Shown here in pieces: positions 8,435-17,424 of a stretch of 64,000 nt of DNA. Origin of the DNA: Maritimibacter sp. (GTDB lineage Bacteria; Pseudomonadota; Alphaproteobacteria; Rhodobacterales; Rhodobacteraceae); NCBI GenBank assembly GCA_017792445.1, contig CP051232.1:3694001-3758000 (forward strand). The letters run 5' to 3'. A program made the translations under genes and the position numbers. The notes beneath the pieces were generated by a model, which ran no database searches, had not been told where the DNA came from, and worked only from the letters and a program-made list of their open reading frames with translations. The stretch's first letter is position 1. Each line of letters begins with the position of its first letter.

Positions 8435-9970
8435 CTACCGCTTGTGAACCACCAGCAGTTGGTCCCGCCGGCCCTTTATATAATGGGCGGGGAACAGGAA
8501 GCACCCGGAAATATCGGCCCGCAGCGCGTTCAGCGCATCACGGGTGGCGGCATCCGGGTGATCGAATACCCCGGTTTCCTGATAACCTTGAAAAAGGGCC
8601 GCAGTTTTGACCGAACCTTGACCTTCCAACGGCGTGGGCTGAAAGCGCAGATCCTCGATGACGTATAGCCCGCCCGGCGCAAGCCTGGGAAACAGCGCGG
8701 CGAAGGCGTTTTGCTGGTGGCGGCTGGCGTGGGTGGCGTCGTCGATGATCAGGTCCGGGGCCTGTTTCAAAGGCTTCGCCAAGGCGCCCGCATCCTCGAA
8801 ATCGGTCGCGGTATAGGTGACGCGCGGGTCCGCGAAGGGCGCGTCCTCGCCCATGTCGAAGGCGGCCAGATGCGCCTTGGGGAAATACTCCAGCCACATC
8901 CGCAGCGTGGCCTCCGCCACCGCGGGGGCGGCGTCGGGGTCCTGCACGCCCAGCCCGCCGTCCAGCCCCAGAAGGGCGACGGTCATGGGCCGCTCGCGCA
9001 GGGGGTGGAACAGCATCTGGTACAGCTCGGTATAGCGGTGCTTGCGGCTGCCCCGGTCCGAGCCCGCGGCATCGGCGAGATCGGTCAGGTTCACCACGCC
9101 GCGCCCATGGCGGTCTTCCGGCTCCAGCGGTTCGGGCTCGGGGGCAAGGGCGGGCAGGGGGGCGTGCGCCGGGTCGATCCCGTGCTTCACCAGCAGCCGC
9201 CCGATCAGCGAGGCCGGGTCCGGCGTTCCGCCCTCGGATTCCTGCAACCGCTTGCGGATGCGGCGGCCGTAGAAATGGATCGAAAGGGTCTGCGGGGTGA
9301 TGAACCGGTCCGCCTCGTTGTCCGGGCGCAGCATGATCCGCCGCTCGCGGAAACCGATCGGATACAGCGCGGCGCGGGGCAGCGAGAACCGGATCTCTCC
9401 GGTTTGCTGCAGGAACCACGTCAGCGCGCGCGGCCCCCACGCGCCCCATTGCTGATCGCCCACGCCGACGGGGCTGCCGGCGTCCTTTGCCTCTTGCAGC
9501 TTGCGCCGCTCGTCGGCGGGCAGCCACGGCGGGATCGCGTATTCGTCCGAGGTGAACTCGACCAGCTGCCGCAGCGTCTCGCTGTCTTGCGGCAGGCCCA
9601 GCACGCCGTTGTTGACGTGCTGTTCGGATTCCCAGCCATGGAAATGGCCGCTGTCGGTGGTGAAGGGGCGCACGCAGTAGGCGTCGGTGTCGGCCCAGAT
9701 GATGTCGTCGTGCTGCGCCAGCATGTGATAGCGGAACCGGTCCGCCTGCGGCGCGGGGCTGCCGGTGCGGGTGTGGCGGATGGCGGTGTCCATCGGCAGG
9801 ACGGCGTTCGCGTCGGCGACCTCGACCCCCTCGGGGATGTTCTCGACCGTGCCATAGGTGAACAGCTTCACGTGCTGGCCCGCGTCGAGGAACGACTTCA
9901 GGCAAAGCTGCTCCATGAAGCTGAGCGCCCCGCCGATCCACAATGCGCCGATCTGGTATTCGCGGGTCAC
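8435..9970 (-). CDS. DXD glycosyltransferase fused to a class I SAM methyltransferase-like domain
   Basis: 511 residues. Residues 1-280 match the first domain of the 1039-residue protein nearly motif for motif: ALWIGGALSFMEQLCLKSF, TGSPAPQADRFRYHM, and the DXD motif D94-T-D96. After a Pro/Glu-rich linker, residues about 295-511 resemble O-methyltransferases of the class I Rossmann fold: NLTDLADAAGSDRGSRKHRYT, LLGLDGGLG as the likely SAM loop, DLIIDDATHAS, and GGLYVIEDL near the end. It may add a sugar and then methylate the product, but both activities are inferred. It is divergent from the gene at 10076 and heads the operon with the hydrolase-like gene. Confidence 0.75.
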   Translation of the reverse strand: MTREYQIGALWIGGALSFMEQLCLKSFLDAGQHVKLFTYGTVENIPEGVEVADANAVLPMDTAIRHTRTGSPAPQADRFRYHMLAQHDDIIWADTDAYCVRPFTTDSGHFHGWESEQHVNNGVLGLPQDSETLRQLVEFTSDEYAIPPWLPADERRKLQEAKDAGSPVGVGDQQWGAWGPRALTWFLQQTGEIRFSLPRAALYPIGFRERRIMLRPDNEADRFITPQTLSIHFYGRRIRKRLQESEGGTPDPASLIGRLLVKHGIDPAHAPLPALAPEPEPLEPEDRHGRGVVNLTDLADAAGSDRGSRKHRYTELYQMLFHPLRERPMTVALLGLDGGLGVQDPDAAPAVAEATLRMWLEYFPKAHLAAFDMGEDAPFADPRVTYTATDFEDAGALAKPLKQAPDLIIDDATHASRHQQNAFAALFPRLAPGGLYVIEDLRFQPTPLEGQGSVKTAALFQGYQETGVFDHPDAATRDALNALRADISGCFLFPAHYIKGRRDQLLVVHKR

Positions 9971-10075
9971 TGGCCTGCCTCCTTATCATTCATCGGCGGG
10001 TATGCGATAAGGCCGACAACGGGCAGATGGATCGCAAATGCGCAGGGAAAAGGCAATCATTTCGGGGACAAGCGG

Positions 10076-11104
10076 GTGAGGGTTCTTCTGGTCTCGGCGG
10101 TCCGGGACGAGGGGCCGCATCTGCCCGAATGGGTGGCGCATCACCGCGCCCTGGGGGTGACGGATTTCCTGATCTTCTCGAACGCGTGCGGCGACGGCAC
10201 CGATGCGATGCTGGATGCGATGGCGCCCCTTGGCGTGACCTATCTGCACAACCACCCGCCCGCCGGGAAATCGGTGCAGTGGAACGCGCTGAAAGAAGCC
10301 TGGGCGCATCCCCTGCGCAAACAGGCGGACTGGATTCTCGGGATCGACAGCGACGAGTTCGTGAACCTGCGCGCGCCGCTCGCGACCGTGCCCGATCTCG
10401 TGGCCGCGGTCGGCGGGGCCGAGGCGGTAGTGCTGCCGTGGCGCATCTTCGGCAGCAACGGGCAGCGGCGACTGACCGAGGCGCCGACAACGGAAACCTT
10501 CACCCGCGCCGCCCCGCCGGGCTGCGCCTATCCGGTGGGCGGGCGGCAGTTCAAGACGCTGTTCCGCCGCGACGGTCCTTTCGCGCGCCCCGGTGTCCAC
10601 CGCCCGCGCAACAAGAAGGGGCAGGCGGCGCGCTGGGTCGATGGGTCGGGGCGGGCGCTGCCGGACTGGTTCGCCCAGAACGACCAGCGGATCACGCTGT
10701 TCGGGCTGCCCGAGGGGTCGGCGCTTGTGCAACTGAATCACTACTCGCTGCGGTCGGCCGAGGGTTTCATGCTGAAGCGCCTGCGCGGCTTGCCGAACCG
10801 CAAGCGCAAGGCCATCGACCTGATGTACTGGGTCGAGCGTAACTTCAACACGGTCGAGGACGTCTCGATCTCGCGCCACGCGCCCGCCGTTCGTGCGGCG
10901 CTGGACGAGGTGATGAGCCTGCCCGGCATGGCGCGGCTGCACACGGATGCGCTGGCGTGGCACCACGCGCGGTTCGAAGAGATGATGCGGGACGAGGCAG
11001 AGCTGAAACTGTACGGCCGCCTGCTTCTGGCCGCCGACAGCGCGCCCCTGCCAGACGACGACATCCGCGACCTTGTCGCCCGGTTTCAGGCGTTGAATGG
11101 CTGA
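10076..11104 (+). CDS. GT2/GT92-like glycosyltransferase (divergent copy)
   Basis: 342 residues from a GTG at 10076; no ATG is suitably placed in this frame, and the protein starts within five residues of the conserved LVSAVRDEGPHLPEW block. It has FSNACGDGT, the metal site D91-S-D93-E-F (Ser replacing the usual Val), WVDGSGRALP and VQLNHYSLRSAEGFMLKR. It is the most divergent of the four copies of this domain at the locus. It overlaps the next gene by 8 bases, so both are cotranscribed. Confidence 0.8.
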   Translation: MRVLLVSAVRDEGPHLPEWVAHHRALGVTDFLIFSNACGDGTDAMLDAMAPLGVTYLHNHPPAGKSVQWNALKEAWAHPLRKQADWILGIDSDEFVNLRAPLATVPDLVAAVGGAEAVVLPWRIFGSNGQRRLTEAPTTETFTRAAPPGCAYPVGGRQFKTLFRRDGPFARPGVHRPRNKKGQAARWVDGSGRALPDWFAQNDQRITLFGLPEGSALVQLNHYSLRSAEGFMLKRLRGLPNRKRKAIDLMYWVERNFNTVEDVSISRHAPAVRAALDEVMSLPGMARLHTDALAWHHARFEEMMRDEAELKLYGRLLLAADSAPLPDDDIRDLVARFQALNG

Positions 11105-13370
11105 GCCGGTGGTGCTGACCCGCAGCCTGACGGGCGGACGGCTGGGACAGGCGCCATTGCTTGAGGCGCTGCGCTGGCCGTCGGTCTTTGGCAGCGCGGT
11201 GCGGCTGTGGTTCGCGCGTGGCGTGCAGCCGGGGCTGACGCGCGACGCGGGCGACCTGCGGGTGCGCACCGCGACCACGGCGGGCGGTCATGTGATCGCG
11301 ACCGCCGAGACGACGGTGGGCGAGGGCCCGCTGCGGGTGCGCCTTGGCGATGTGACGGGTGAACTCACGCCTGCCGCGCCAGAGACCGACCTTTTCGCGG
11401 GGCTGAACGTGCTTCTGGCGCAGCGCCATCACGAAGCTGCCGAGGTGGTCGCGGACTGGTTGCGCTATCACGTCGCCACGCAGGGCGCGCAGGCCGCCTT
11501 GATCCTCGACCGCACTCCGCCGGGCGACGACCGAGACGCCTTCGCGGCAAAGCTGGCGCGGTCGTTGGACGATGTGACCGGGCTGGCTCGGGTGGTCGTC
11601 GTGACCTCGGATGACCCCATGGGCGTGGCCGACGCGCCGGGGCTGGGCGACCCGTTGTCCGCGCCGCGCCGGTGGGACGGCGCGCCCCCGCCGGACCCGT
11701 GGCGCGCGCCGCTCGGGCAGCCCTTGGTGTTCGACGCGCTGAAGTGGCGGTTTCTGGCGGACGCGCGGGGCGTCGTGACCCTGAACCCGCCCGACCTGCT
11801 GCCGCCCGCGCCCGAAGGCGACACGGTGTTCGACGCCGCGCGCGGCTCGGACACCGGGCTGGTCGCGATCCGGGGCGAGCAGATCTTTCCGTGGCGGGTG
11901 CGCAAAAGCCTGCGGCCCGCGTTCGGCGACCACGTCTGTCGCGCGCAGCCGCCCGAGGGGGCGGGCAACCGCTGGGCCGCCGATCCGCGCCGCACCGGGG
12001 CCGACGCGATGTGGCACCCCGGCGGCATCGTCGGGATGCGGGCCGACGCCGAGGACATCCGCCGCTTCGACCGCTGCCAGAACGTGCTGTTCCCCGACAA
12101 CGCGGTGCAGGACCTGATCGTGAAGGACCGGCTGGTGGGCGACCCCGCCCTGATCCGCCGCGCGGCCGGGCAGTTCGGGGCCGACCCGGTCCTGCCGCCC
12201 CAGCGCAGCACACCTGCCAAGGCGGCGACACCGCTGCCTCCCGCGCCGTCCGAGCGCACGGTGGTCGTGACCTGCATGAAGAACGAGGGGCCGTTTCTGC
12301 TGGAATGGCTCGCGTGGCACCGGATGATCGGGGTGGACGATTTCCTGATCTACACCAACGACTGCGACGACGGCACCGACAAGCTGCTGGACCTGTTGCA
12401 GGCGCGCGGGATGGTGCAGCACCGGCAGAACCCGTTCCGCGAGACCGGCGACAAGCCGCAGAAAGCGGCGCTGCGGGCCGCGTCGGACGAGCCGGTGGTG
12501 CAGCAGTCGGGATGGATCCTGCCGATGGACGTGGACGAGTTCGTCAACATCCACGTGGGCGAGGGGCGGTTGCCCGATCTTTACGCCGCGATCGGCGGCG
12601 CCAACGTGATCTCGCTGACGTGGCGGCTGTTCGGCAATGCCGACATCGACGCGTTCGAGGACGTGCCAGTCACCCGCCAGTTTCACCGGTGCGCGCCGCA
12701 TCTGATCCGCCGCCCGCATCAGGCGTGGGCGTTCAAGACCCTGTTCCGAAACCAGAATCTGTTCGGCAGGCTGGCGGTGCATCGCCCGAAGAAGCTGAAC
12801 CCCGAACGCGCCGGGCAGGTGCGGTGGGTCAACGGCTCGGGTCAGCCGATGCCGGAAAGCGTGTTGCGCACCGGCTGGCGCAGCACCGGCGAAAGCTATG
12901 GCTACGACCTCGTGACGCTGAACCACTACGCGGTGCGCTCGGCGGAAAGCTATCTGGTGAAACGCCGGCGCGGACGGGTGAACCATGTCGAGCACGACCA
13001 GCGCGAAGGCTACTGGTTCCGGATGAACAACAACGCCGAGGAAGACCGATCCATCCGCCGGCGCGACGCCGCGCTGGATGCGGAACTGGCGGCGCTGATG
13101 GCGGACCCCGAGATCGCCGCCGCGCATGCCGTCTCGGTCGCCCGCCACCGCGCGGTGATCGCCGACCTGAAGGCCGACCCCGATTACGCCGCGCTGTTCG
13201 ACAGCCTGACGTCGCGGCGCATGAAACTTCTGTCCCGGATGCACCGTCACTTCGGCATGAACGTCTTCCTGAACGGCCCCTCGGTGATCCCCGACAGCGT
13301 GCTTGGTCCCGACACGCCGCCCGACTTCTTCTTCAACTGCGATCCGCCATCCGGACGGGCGGTGGACTGA
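11097..13370 (+). CDS. Tandem glycosyltransferase: degenerate N-terminal and intact C-terminal GT2/GT92-like domains
   Basis: 757 residues. The C-terminal half (about 388-757) is a complete copy of the locus's GT2/GT92-like domain: VVVTCMKNEGPFLLEWLAWH, YTNDCDDGT, D478-V-D480-E-F, WVNGSGQPMP and VNHVEHDQ. The N-terminal half shows a faded relative of the same layout, with NVLLAQRHHEAAEVVADWLRY where the first motif would be and VFDALKWRFLADARGVV where the DXD block would be, and no recognisable metal-binding acids. It probably arose by duplication, with the first copy now non-catalytic or changed in role. An 8-base overlap couples it to the preceding gene. Confidence 0.75.
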   Translation: MAEPVVLTRSLTGGRLGQAPLLEALRWPSVFGSAVRLWFARGVQPGLTRDAGDLRVRTATTAGGHVIATAETTVGEGPLRVRLGDVTGELTPAAPETDLFAGLNVLLAQRHHEAAEVVADWLRYHVATQGAQAALILDRTPPGDDRDAFAAKLARSLDDVTGLARVVVVTSDDPMGVADAPGLGDPLSAPRRWDGAPPPDPWRAPLGQPLVFDALKWRFLADARGVVTLNPPDLLPPAPEGDTVFDAARGSDTGLVAIRGEQIFPWRVRKSLRPAFGDHVCRAQPPEGAGNRWAADPRRTGADAMWHPGGIVGMRADAEDIRRFDRCQNVLFPDNAVQDLIVKDRLVGDPALIRRAAGQFGADPVLPPQRSTPAKAATPLPPAPSERTVVVTCMKNEGPFLLEWLAWHRMIGVDDFLIYTNDCDDGTDKLLDLLQARGMVQHRQNPFRETGDKPQKAALRAASDEPVVQQSGWILPMDVDEFVNIHVGEGRLPDLYAAIGGANVISLTWRLFGNADIDAFEDVPVTRQFHRCAPHLIRRPHQAWAFKTLFRNQNLFGRLAVHRPKKLNPERAGQVRWVNGSGQPMPESVLRTGWRSTGESYGYDLVTLNHYAVRSAESYLVKRRRGRVNHVEHDQREGYWFRMNNNAEEDRSIRRRDAALDAELAALMADPEIAAAHAVSVARHRAVIADLKADPDYAALFDSLTSRRMKLLSRMHRHFGMNVFLNGPSVIPDSVLGPDTPPDFFFNCDPPSGRAVD

Positions 13371-13482
13371 TCATGCCTCCGGTTGAAAAAAAGCCCGCAA
13401 GTTCCCCATGTTGCGTCCCGCCCGCGCGACGGGTATTTCCTGAATATTGCAGCGGATCGTGTTTCACCAAAGGAGGGGCGCC

Positions 13483-14379
13483 ATGAAGTTCGGCAGCCCG
13501 GCCATAACGTTCGTCTATCACCTCGGTGTTCACTGCACCGATGACGATATGCTTGTGCGCTCGTTGCTGCAGGACGGGGTGGACCTTCAAAAGCGCAACA
13601 TCATCGTTCCGCGCCCCCGGCGGTATCGCAAGACGGTCCGCGAGCACATGCACGAGTTCCGCGGCGACCCGATGCCCGACGCCCGCCAGCGCGAGTTGTA
13701 TCAGCTGCTGCTGGAAGACTACCCGGTCGAGCGCGCGATCTTCAGCGATCAGGACTATCTGTCGCTGCCGCAGGGCGTGTTCGAGAAGAACCAGCTGTAT
13801 TCCAAGGCCGGGTTCCGGTCGATGTGGCTGCGGTACCTGTTCCCCGAGAACCCGTGCGAATTCTTCATCGCGATCCGCAACCCGGCGACCTATCTGCCGG
13901 ACGCGCTGAAGCTGAAGAACATGCCGGGCTACGAAGGCTTCGTGCGCAAGACCGACCCGCGCGAGATGCGCTGGACGGCGGTGATCGAGAAGATACAGGA
14001 ATACAACCCCGACTGCCCGATCACCGTCTGGTGCAACGAGGACACGCCGATGATCTGGCCAGAGCTTCTGCGCGAGATCACCGACACCGACCTGACCGTG
14101 CCGTTCAAGGGCGACAACGACGTGCTGAAGGCGATCATGCGCGAGGACGGGTTCGAGAAGATGGAAAGCTATATCGCCACCCATCCGCCCGCGAACGAGA
14201 TCCAGCGCCGCCGGGTGATCGCCGCCTTCCTCGACAAGTTCGCGCTGGACGACGCGATGGAAGAAGAGATCGACCTGCCGGGCTGGACGCCGGAATTGGT
14301 GGAGGAAGTGACCTCGATCTACGAGGACGACGTCTATCAGATCGAGCGGATGGCGGGCGTGACCTTCATCTCGCCCTAA
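13483..14379 (+). CDS. Uncharacterised protein, faint sulfotransferase-like pattern
   Basis: 298 residues from the ATG at 13483, which has a near-ideal Shine-Dalgarno (AAAGGAGG). No family is recognised with certainty. FVYHLGVHCTDDDML near the N-terminus resembles the position of the PAPS-binding loop of sulfotransferases, normally HIGxHKTGTT, but without the Lys and Gly/Thr residues. FFIAIRNPATYL resembles their second (3'-phosphate) motif. The C-terminus is acidic and rich in Trp/Glu. It closes the glycosyltransferase locus on the same strand, so a role in glycan decoration is plausible, but the missing loop residues argue against normal sulfotransferase activity. Confidence 0.55.
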   Translation: MKFGSPAITFVYHLGVHCTDDDMLVRSLLQDGVDLQKRNIIVPRPRRYRKTVREHMHEFRGDPMPDARQRELYQLLLEDYPVERAIFSDQDYLSLPQGVFEKNQLYSKAGFRSMWLRYLFPENPCEFFIAIRNPATYLPDALKLKNMPGYEGFVRKTDPREMRWTAVIEKIQEYNPDCPITVWCNEDTPMIWPELLREITDTDLTVPFKGDNDVLKAIMREDGFEKMESYIATHPPANEIQRRRVIAAFLDKFALDDAMEEEIDLPGWTPELVEEVTSIYEDDVYQIERMAGVTFISP

Positions 14380-14385
14380 TGCGGG

Positions 14386-14796
14386 TTAGACGCCGACGTC
14401 GGGACCCATGCAGGTCAGCGGCTCGGGGCTGTTGCGGACCTCGTACAACTCGCGCCCGTTTTCTTCGCCCATGAAGATCGCCGACAGCTTTCCGCCGTCG
14501 TCGCTGAACTTCCAGCACTTTGGTTCCGGGCTGCCTTCGTAGACGAAGCAGATGTTGGCGTTCTCTTCGTACCAGTAGCCTTCCCAGCACTCGTCGCCGA
14601 TATAGGCCCAGCGGACCTTGCGGCCGGGCAGGTATTGCTCGATCCCATAGGCTACGCCGCCGTCGTGGTAGGTCAGGGTGCGCCCCTCGACATAGGCCTC
14701 GAACTCGTCCGCGGACATGCTGTCAGCCGCCGCGGCCGGAAGGGCGGAGGCGAGAAGCAGGCAAAGCGTCAAGGTTCGGATCGGACGATGTGTCAT
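14386..14796 (-). CDS. Small secreted protein, uncharacterised
   Basis: 136 residues with a clear signal peptide (RPIRTLTLCLLLASALPAAAA, cleavage near residue 24), so it is exported to the periplasm. The mature part is rich in aromatic residues and Glu and has four Cys (in DECWEGYW, NICFVYEG, PKCWKF and LTCMG) that could form two disulfides. A function cannot be assigned. It converges on the preceding gene with only 6 bases between stops and lies downstream of the AlkB-type gene on the same strand, 27 bases away. Confidence 0.75.
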   Translation of the reverse strand: MTHRPIRTLTLCLLLASALPAAAADSMSADEFEAYVEGRTLTYHDGGVAYGIEQYLPGRKVRWAYIGDECWEGYWYEENANICFVYEGSPEPKCWKFSDDGGKLSAIFMGEENGRELYEVRNSPEPLTCMGPDVGV

Positions 14797-14823
14797 GGCG
14801 GCAGAATGGCAGATTGTCCGGGG

Positions 14824-15984
14824 TCAGGCCAGAGCCTCGGGTTCGCCTGCGGCGGCGCTCCGCGGATCGTGACCCGGTTCCGGGTCGCTCGGTTGCCAGC
14901 GGCGGGCGCGGCGGTCCATCACCCGGCGCCACAGGGTCGGGAACAGCGCCAGCGTCGCCATCGCGGGGAGGCTGCGAGGCAGCATCGGCGCGACATCCGG
15001 CGCATCCAGTTCCAGTTCCGGATAGGGCCGCGACGGATGCGCGTGGTGGTCCGAATGGCGCGGCGCGTGCAACATCATGTGGCCGGTCATCCAGTGCGGC
15101 GCGTTCCAGCTGTGGCGCGGCCCCACCGGTTCGGGGCGGCCATCCTCGCGCAGGCGGCGGCGCAGCCCGTAGTGTTGAACGTAGTCCGACAGCAAAAGCT
15201 GCGACTGGGCATAGCCCGCAAGCCAAAGGTGCATCACCACGCCCCAAGGCCCCGCGATCAGCCCGGACAGGGCCAGCATCGCCACCCCGCCGCCGATGTA
15301 GACCGTGTAAGGATGGATCTTCTTCTGGCGCGAGCGGGACAGCCGCGCCGTCTCGGCCTTCATTCCGGCACGGAACGATCCGACCCACGCCCTTGGCAGG
15401 AACCGGTAATAGCTTTCGCCCAGCCGCGCCGAGTTCGGGTCGCGGTCGGTGGCGACATGGATGTGATGGACCAGCGGATGCGCCGAGGCGTGGTGGCCGA
15501 ACAGCAGCGAGATATACACCCACGTCCCCAGCCGCCGCAGGCCGCGCCCGCCCCGGTGGATCAGTTCGTGAGCGTTGGAATTCGACACCTGCCCCATGAA
15601 CATCCCCGCCGCGAGGAACAGCGCCACCTTTTGCGCCGGTCCCGTCGCGTCACCGGCCAGCGTGCGGACGGTCAGGAACAGCACGACGAAATGGCCCACG
15701 GCCAGCACGACGGACAGCTTGTCATGGGCGGGAAACTCGACCCCCTCGGCGGGGGCCGCGGCGGCGATCAGTTCGTCCAGCAGGTAGGTGAGGCAGGCCA
15801 TGTACAGCAGCGCGGCCCAGATCCACGCGCCGCCCCAGCGATCACCGAACACAGCCCCCGCCGCGAGCAGGAAGACGGGGGTCAGGCTCGTCCAGGCAAA
15901 GACGAACCCGGCTGTGTCCGGACCCGGGCGCGCGGGTTTACCCTCGCGCGACAATCCGGGGCTGTCGTCCGTATTTCTGGTCAT
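14824..15984 (-). CDS. alkB: AlkB-type membrane di-iron alkane hydroxylase
   Basis: 386 residues of an integral-membrane fatty-acid-desaturase-like protein. The His boxes of alkane 1-monooxygenases are all present: NAHELIH (H139, E140, H143), HHASAH followed by HH (164-174), the AlkB signature DYVQHYGLRR (267-276), and RHSDHHAHPSRPY (309-321). The family hydroxylates terminal carbons of alkanes or related chains using two irons and electrons from rubredoxin; no rubredoxin or reductase gene is in this window. Six or so hydrophobic helices are visible. The true substrate could be another medium or long chain rather than an n-alkane. Confidence 0.85.
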   Translation of the reverse strand: MTRNTDDSPGLSREGKPARPGPDTAGFVFAWTSLTPVFLLAAGAVFGDRWGGAWIWAALLYMACLTYLLDELIAAAAPAEGVEFPAHDKLSVVLAVGHFVVLFLTVRTLAGDATGPAQKVALFLAAGMFMGQVSNSNAHELIHRGGRGLRRLGTWVYISLLFGHHASAHPLVHHIHVATDRDPNSARLGESYYRFLPRAWVGSFRAGMKAETARLSRSRQKKIHPYTVYIGGGVAMLALSGLIAGPWGVVMHLWLAGYAQSQLLLSDYVQHYGLRRRLREDGRPEPVGPRHSWNAPHWMTGHMMLHAPRHSDHHAHPSRPYPELELDAPDVAPMLPRSLPAMATLALFPTLWRRVMDRRARRWQPSDPEPGHDPRSAAAGEPEALA

Positions 15985-16146
15985 TGGGGCAACAAGATGG
16001 CGTGGATAAGGGTTACGCAGCGCAAGGCGGCAGACAGGCTTCGAATGGCAGGCGCGGCGGCCCGGAACAAGTGGTTAAGGCGTCGCGGGGCTTCCAAACC
16101 CCGGCGGAACCGATTACCTGAAACATCGTATCAGGAAAGGCGGCAC

Positions 16147-17388
16147 ATGTCCTTTTTCAAGAAGTTGAAGCAGCGGCTGACCGGGTCGTCCTCGAAGATC
16201 GAGCAGGGGCTCGATGCGATTGTCGAGGATGGCGGCGAAGAAGAGGTCGTCACCACCGCACCGGACGTGACGCCAGAGCCTGCGCCGCAGCCGGAGCCCG
16301 CACCCACACCCGCGCCTGCACCGGAGCCCGCACCCGCACCCGCGCCGGCCCCGCGGCCCGAACCTCAGTCCGCGCCTGCGCCTGCGCCGGACCCCCGGCC
16401 GCAGCCTTCCCCCGAGCCGCCCGCCGTCACGCCGAAACCGCTGGAAGTCGAACGCGCCGCCGAAAGCGCGCCCGAGGCGGCGCCTGAACCTGCGCGGCAG
16501 GGCCTGTTCGGCCGCCTGATGGGGCGCGCGTCGGAAAAGACCGTGGTCCGCCGGGTGCTGGACGACGACATGCTCGAAAGCCTCGAGGAACTCTTGATCA
16601 CCGCCGACATGGGCGTCGACACCGCGCTGCGCGTGACCGCCAACATGGCCGAGGGACGCTTTGGCCGGAAGCTGTCGGTGGACGAGATCAAGGCGCTGCT
16701 GGCCTCTGAGGTGACGCGGATCATGGAACCGGTCGCCAAGCCGATGCCGCTGTACGCCAAGAAGCCGCAGGTGGTGCTGGTGGTCGGCGTCAACGGCTCT
16801 GGCAAGACCACGACCATCGGCAAGCTCGCCAGCCAGTTCCGCGCCGCCGGAAAGTCGGTGGTGATCGCGGCGGGCGACACGTTCCGTGCAGCGGCGGTCG
16901 AGCAATTGCAGGTCTGGGGCGAGCGCGCCGGAGTGCCGGTGATGACCGCGCCGCAGGGCACCGATCCGGCCAGCCTTGCCTTCGACGCGATGACCCGGGC
17001 CGAGGCCGAGGGCGCCGATCTGCTGATGATCGACACCGCGGGCCGCCTGCAAAACCGCGCCGACCTTATGGAAGAGCTGTCCAAGATCGTCCGCGTCATC
17101 CGCAAGAAGGATCCCGACGCGCCGCACAACACCCTTCTGGTGCTGGACGCGACCACCGGGCAGAACGCGCTGAGCCAGGTCGAGACCTTCCAGAAAATGG
17201 CCGACGTCTCGGGGCTTGTGATGACCAAGCTGGACGGCACCGCCAAGGGCGGCGTGCTGGTGGCGCTGGCCGACAAGTTCGGTCTGCCGATCCACGCCAT
17301 CGGCGTGGGCGAGCAGATCGACGACCTTGCCCCCTTCGACCCCGAGGAATTCGCGGCGGCGCTGACGGGGCTGGACGTGCGCGGCTGA
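16147..17388 (+). CDS. ftsY: Signal recognition particle receptor FtsY
   Basis: 413 residues from the ATG at 16147 with a good AGGAAAGG ribosome site. The basic amphipathic start (SFFKKLKQRLTG) should contact the membrane. An acidic A-domain with a long Pro/Ala/Glu repeat runs to about residue 115, followed by the helical N domain and the SRP-type GTPase: G1 GVNGSGKTTTIGKLA at 214-228, DTFRAAAVEQL, DTAGRLQ and TKLDGTAKGG. It docks the Ffh-ribosome complex at the inner membrane. The Pro-rich linker is low-complexity and makes long antisense ORFs that are not genes. Confidence 0.97.
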   Translation: MSFFKKLKQRLTGSSSKIEQGLDAIVEDGGEEEVVTTAPDVTPEPAPQPEPAPTPAPAPEPAPAPAPAPRPEPQSAPAPAPDPRPQPSPEPPAVTPKPLEVERAAESAPEAAPEPARQGLFGRLMGRASEKTVVRRVLDDDMLESLEELLITADMGVDTALRVTANMAEGRFGRKLSVDEIKALLASEVTRIMEPVAKPMPLYAKKPQVVLVVGVNGSGKTTTIGKLASQFRAAGKSVVIAAGDTFRAAAVEQLQVWGERAGVPVMTAPQGTDPASLAFDAMTRAEAEGADLLMIDTAGRLQNRADLMEELSKIVRVIRKKDPDAPHNTLLVLDATTGQNALSQVETFQKMADVSGLVMTKLDGTAKGGVLVALADKFGLPIHAIGVGEQIDDLAPFDPEEFAAALTGLDVRG

Positions 17389-17424
17389 TGTCCCGGGGCG
17401 CGCAGCGGGCCGTGCCATGAGGCG

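Noticed and set aside
8711-10075. N-terminal extension of the glycosyltransferase frame that begins at 10076
   Set aside because: This part is antisense to the A-D fusion gene and has shadow composition; the domain begins at the GTG at 10076.
10845-13250. 801-codon antisense open frame across the two glycosyltransferases
   Set aside because: Same shadow effect; the plus-strand frames carry all recognisable motifs.
14635-16146. Upstream open frame continuous with ftsY
   Set aside because: It is antisense to the AlkB-type gene; FtsY begins at the ATG at 16147, which has a ribosome site.
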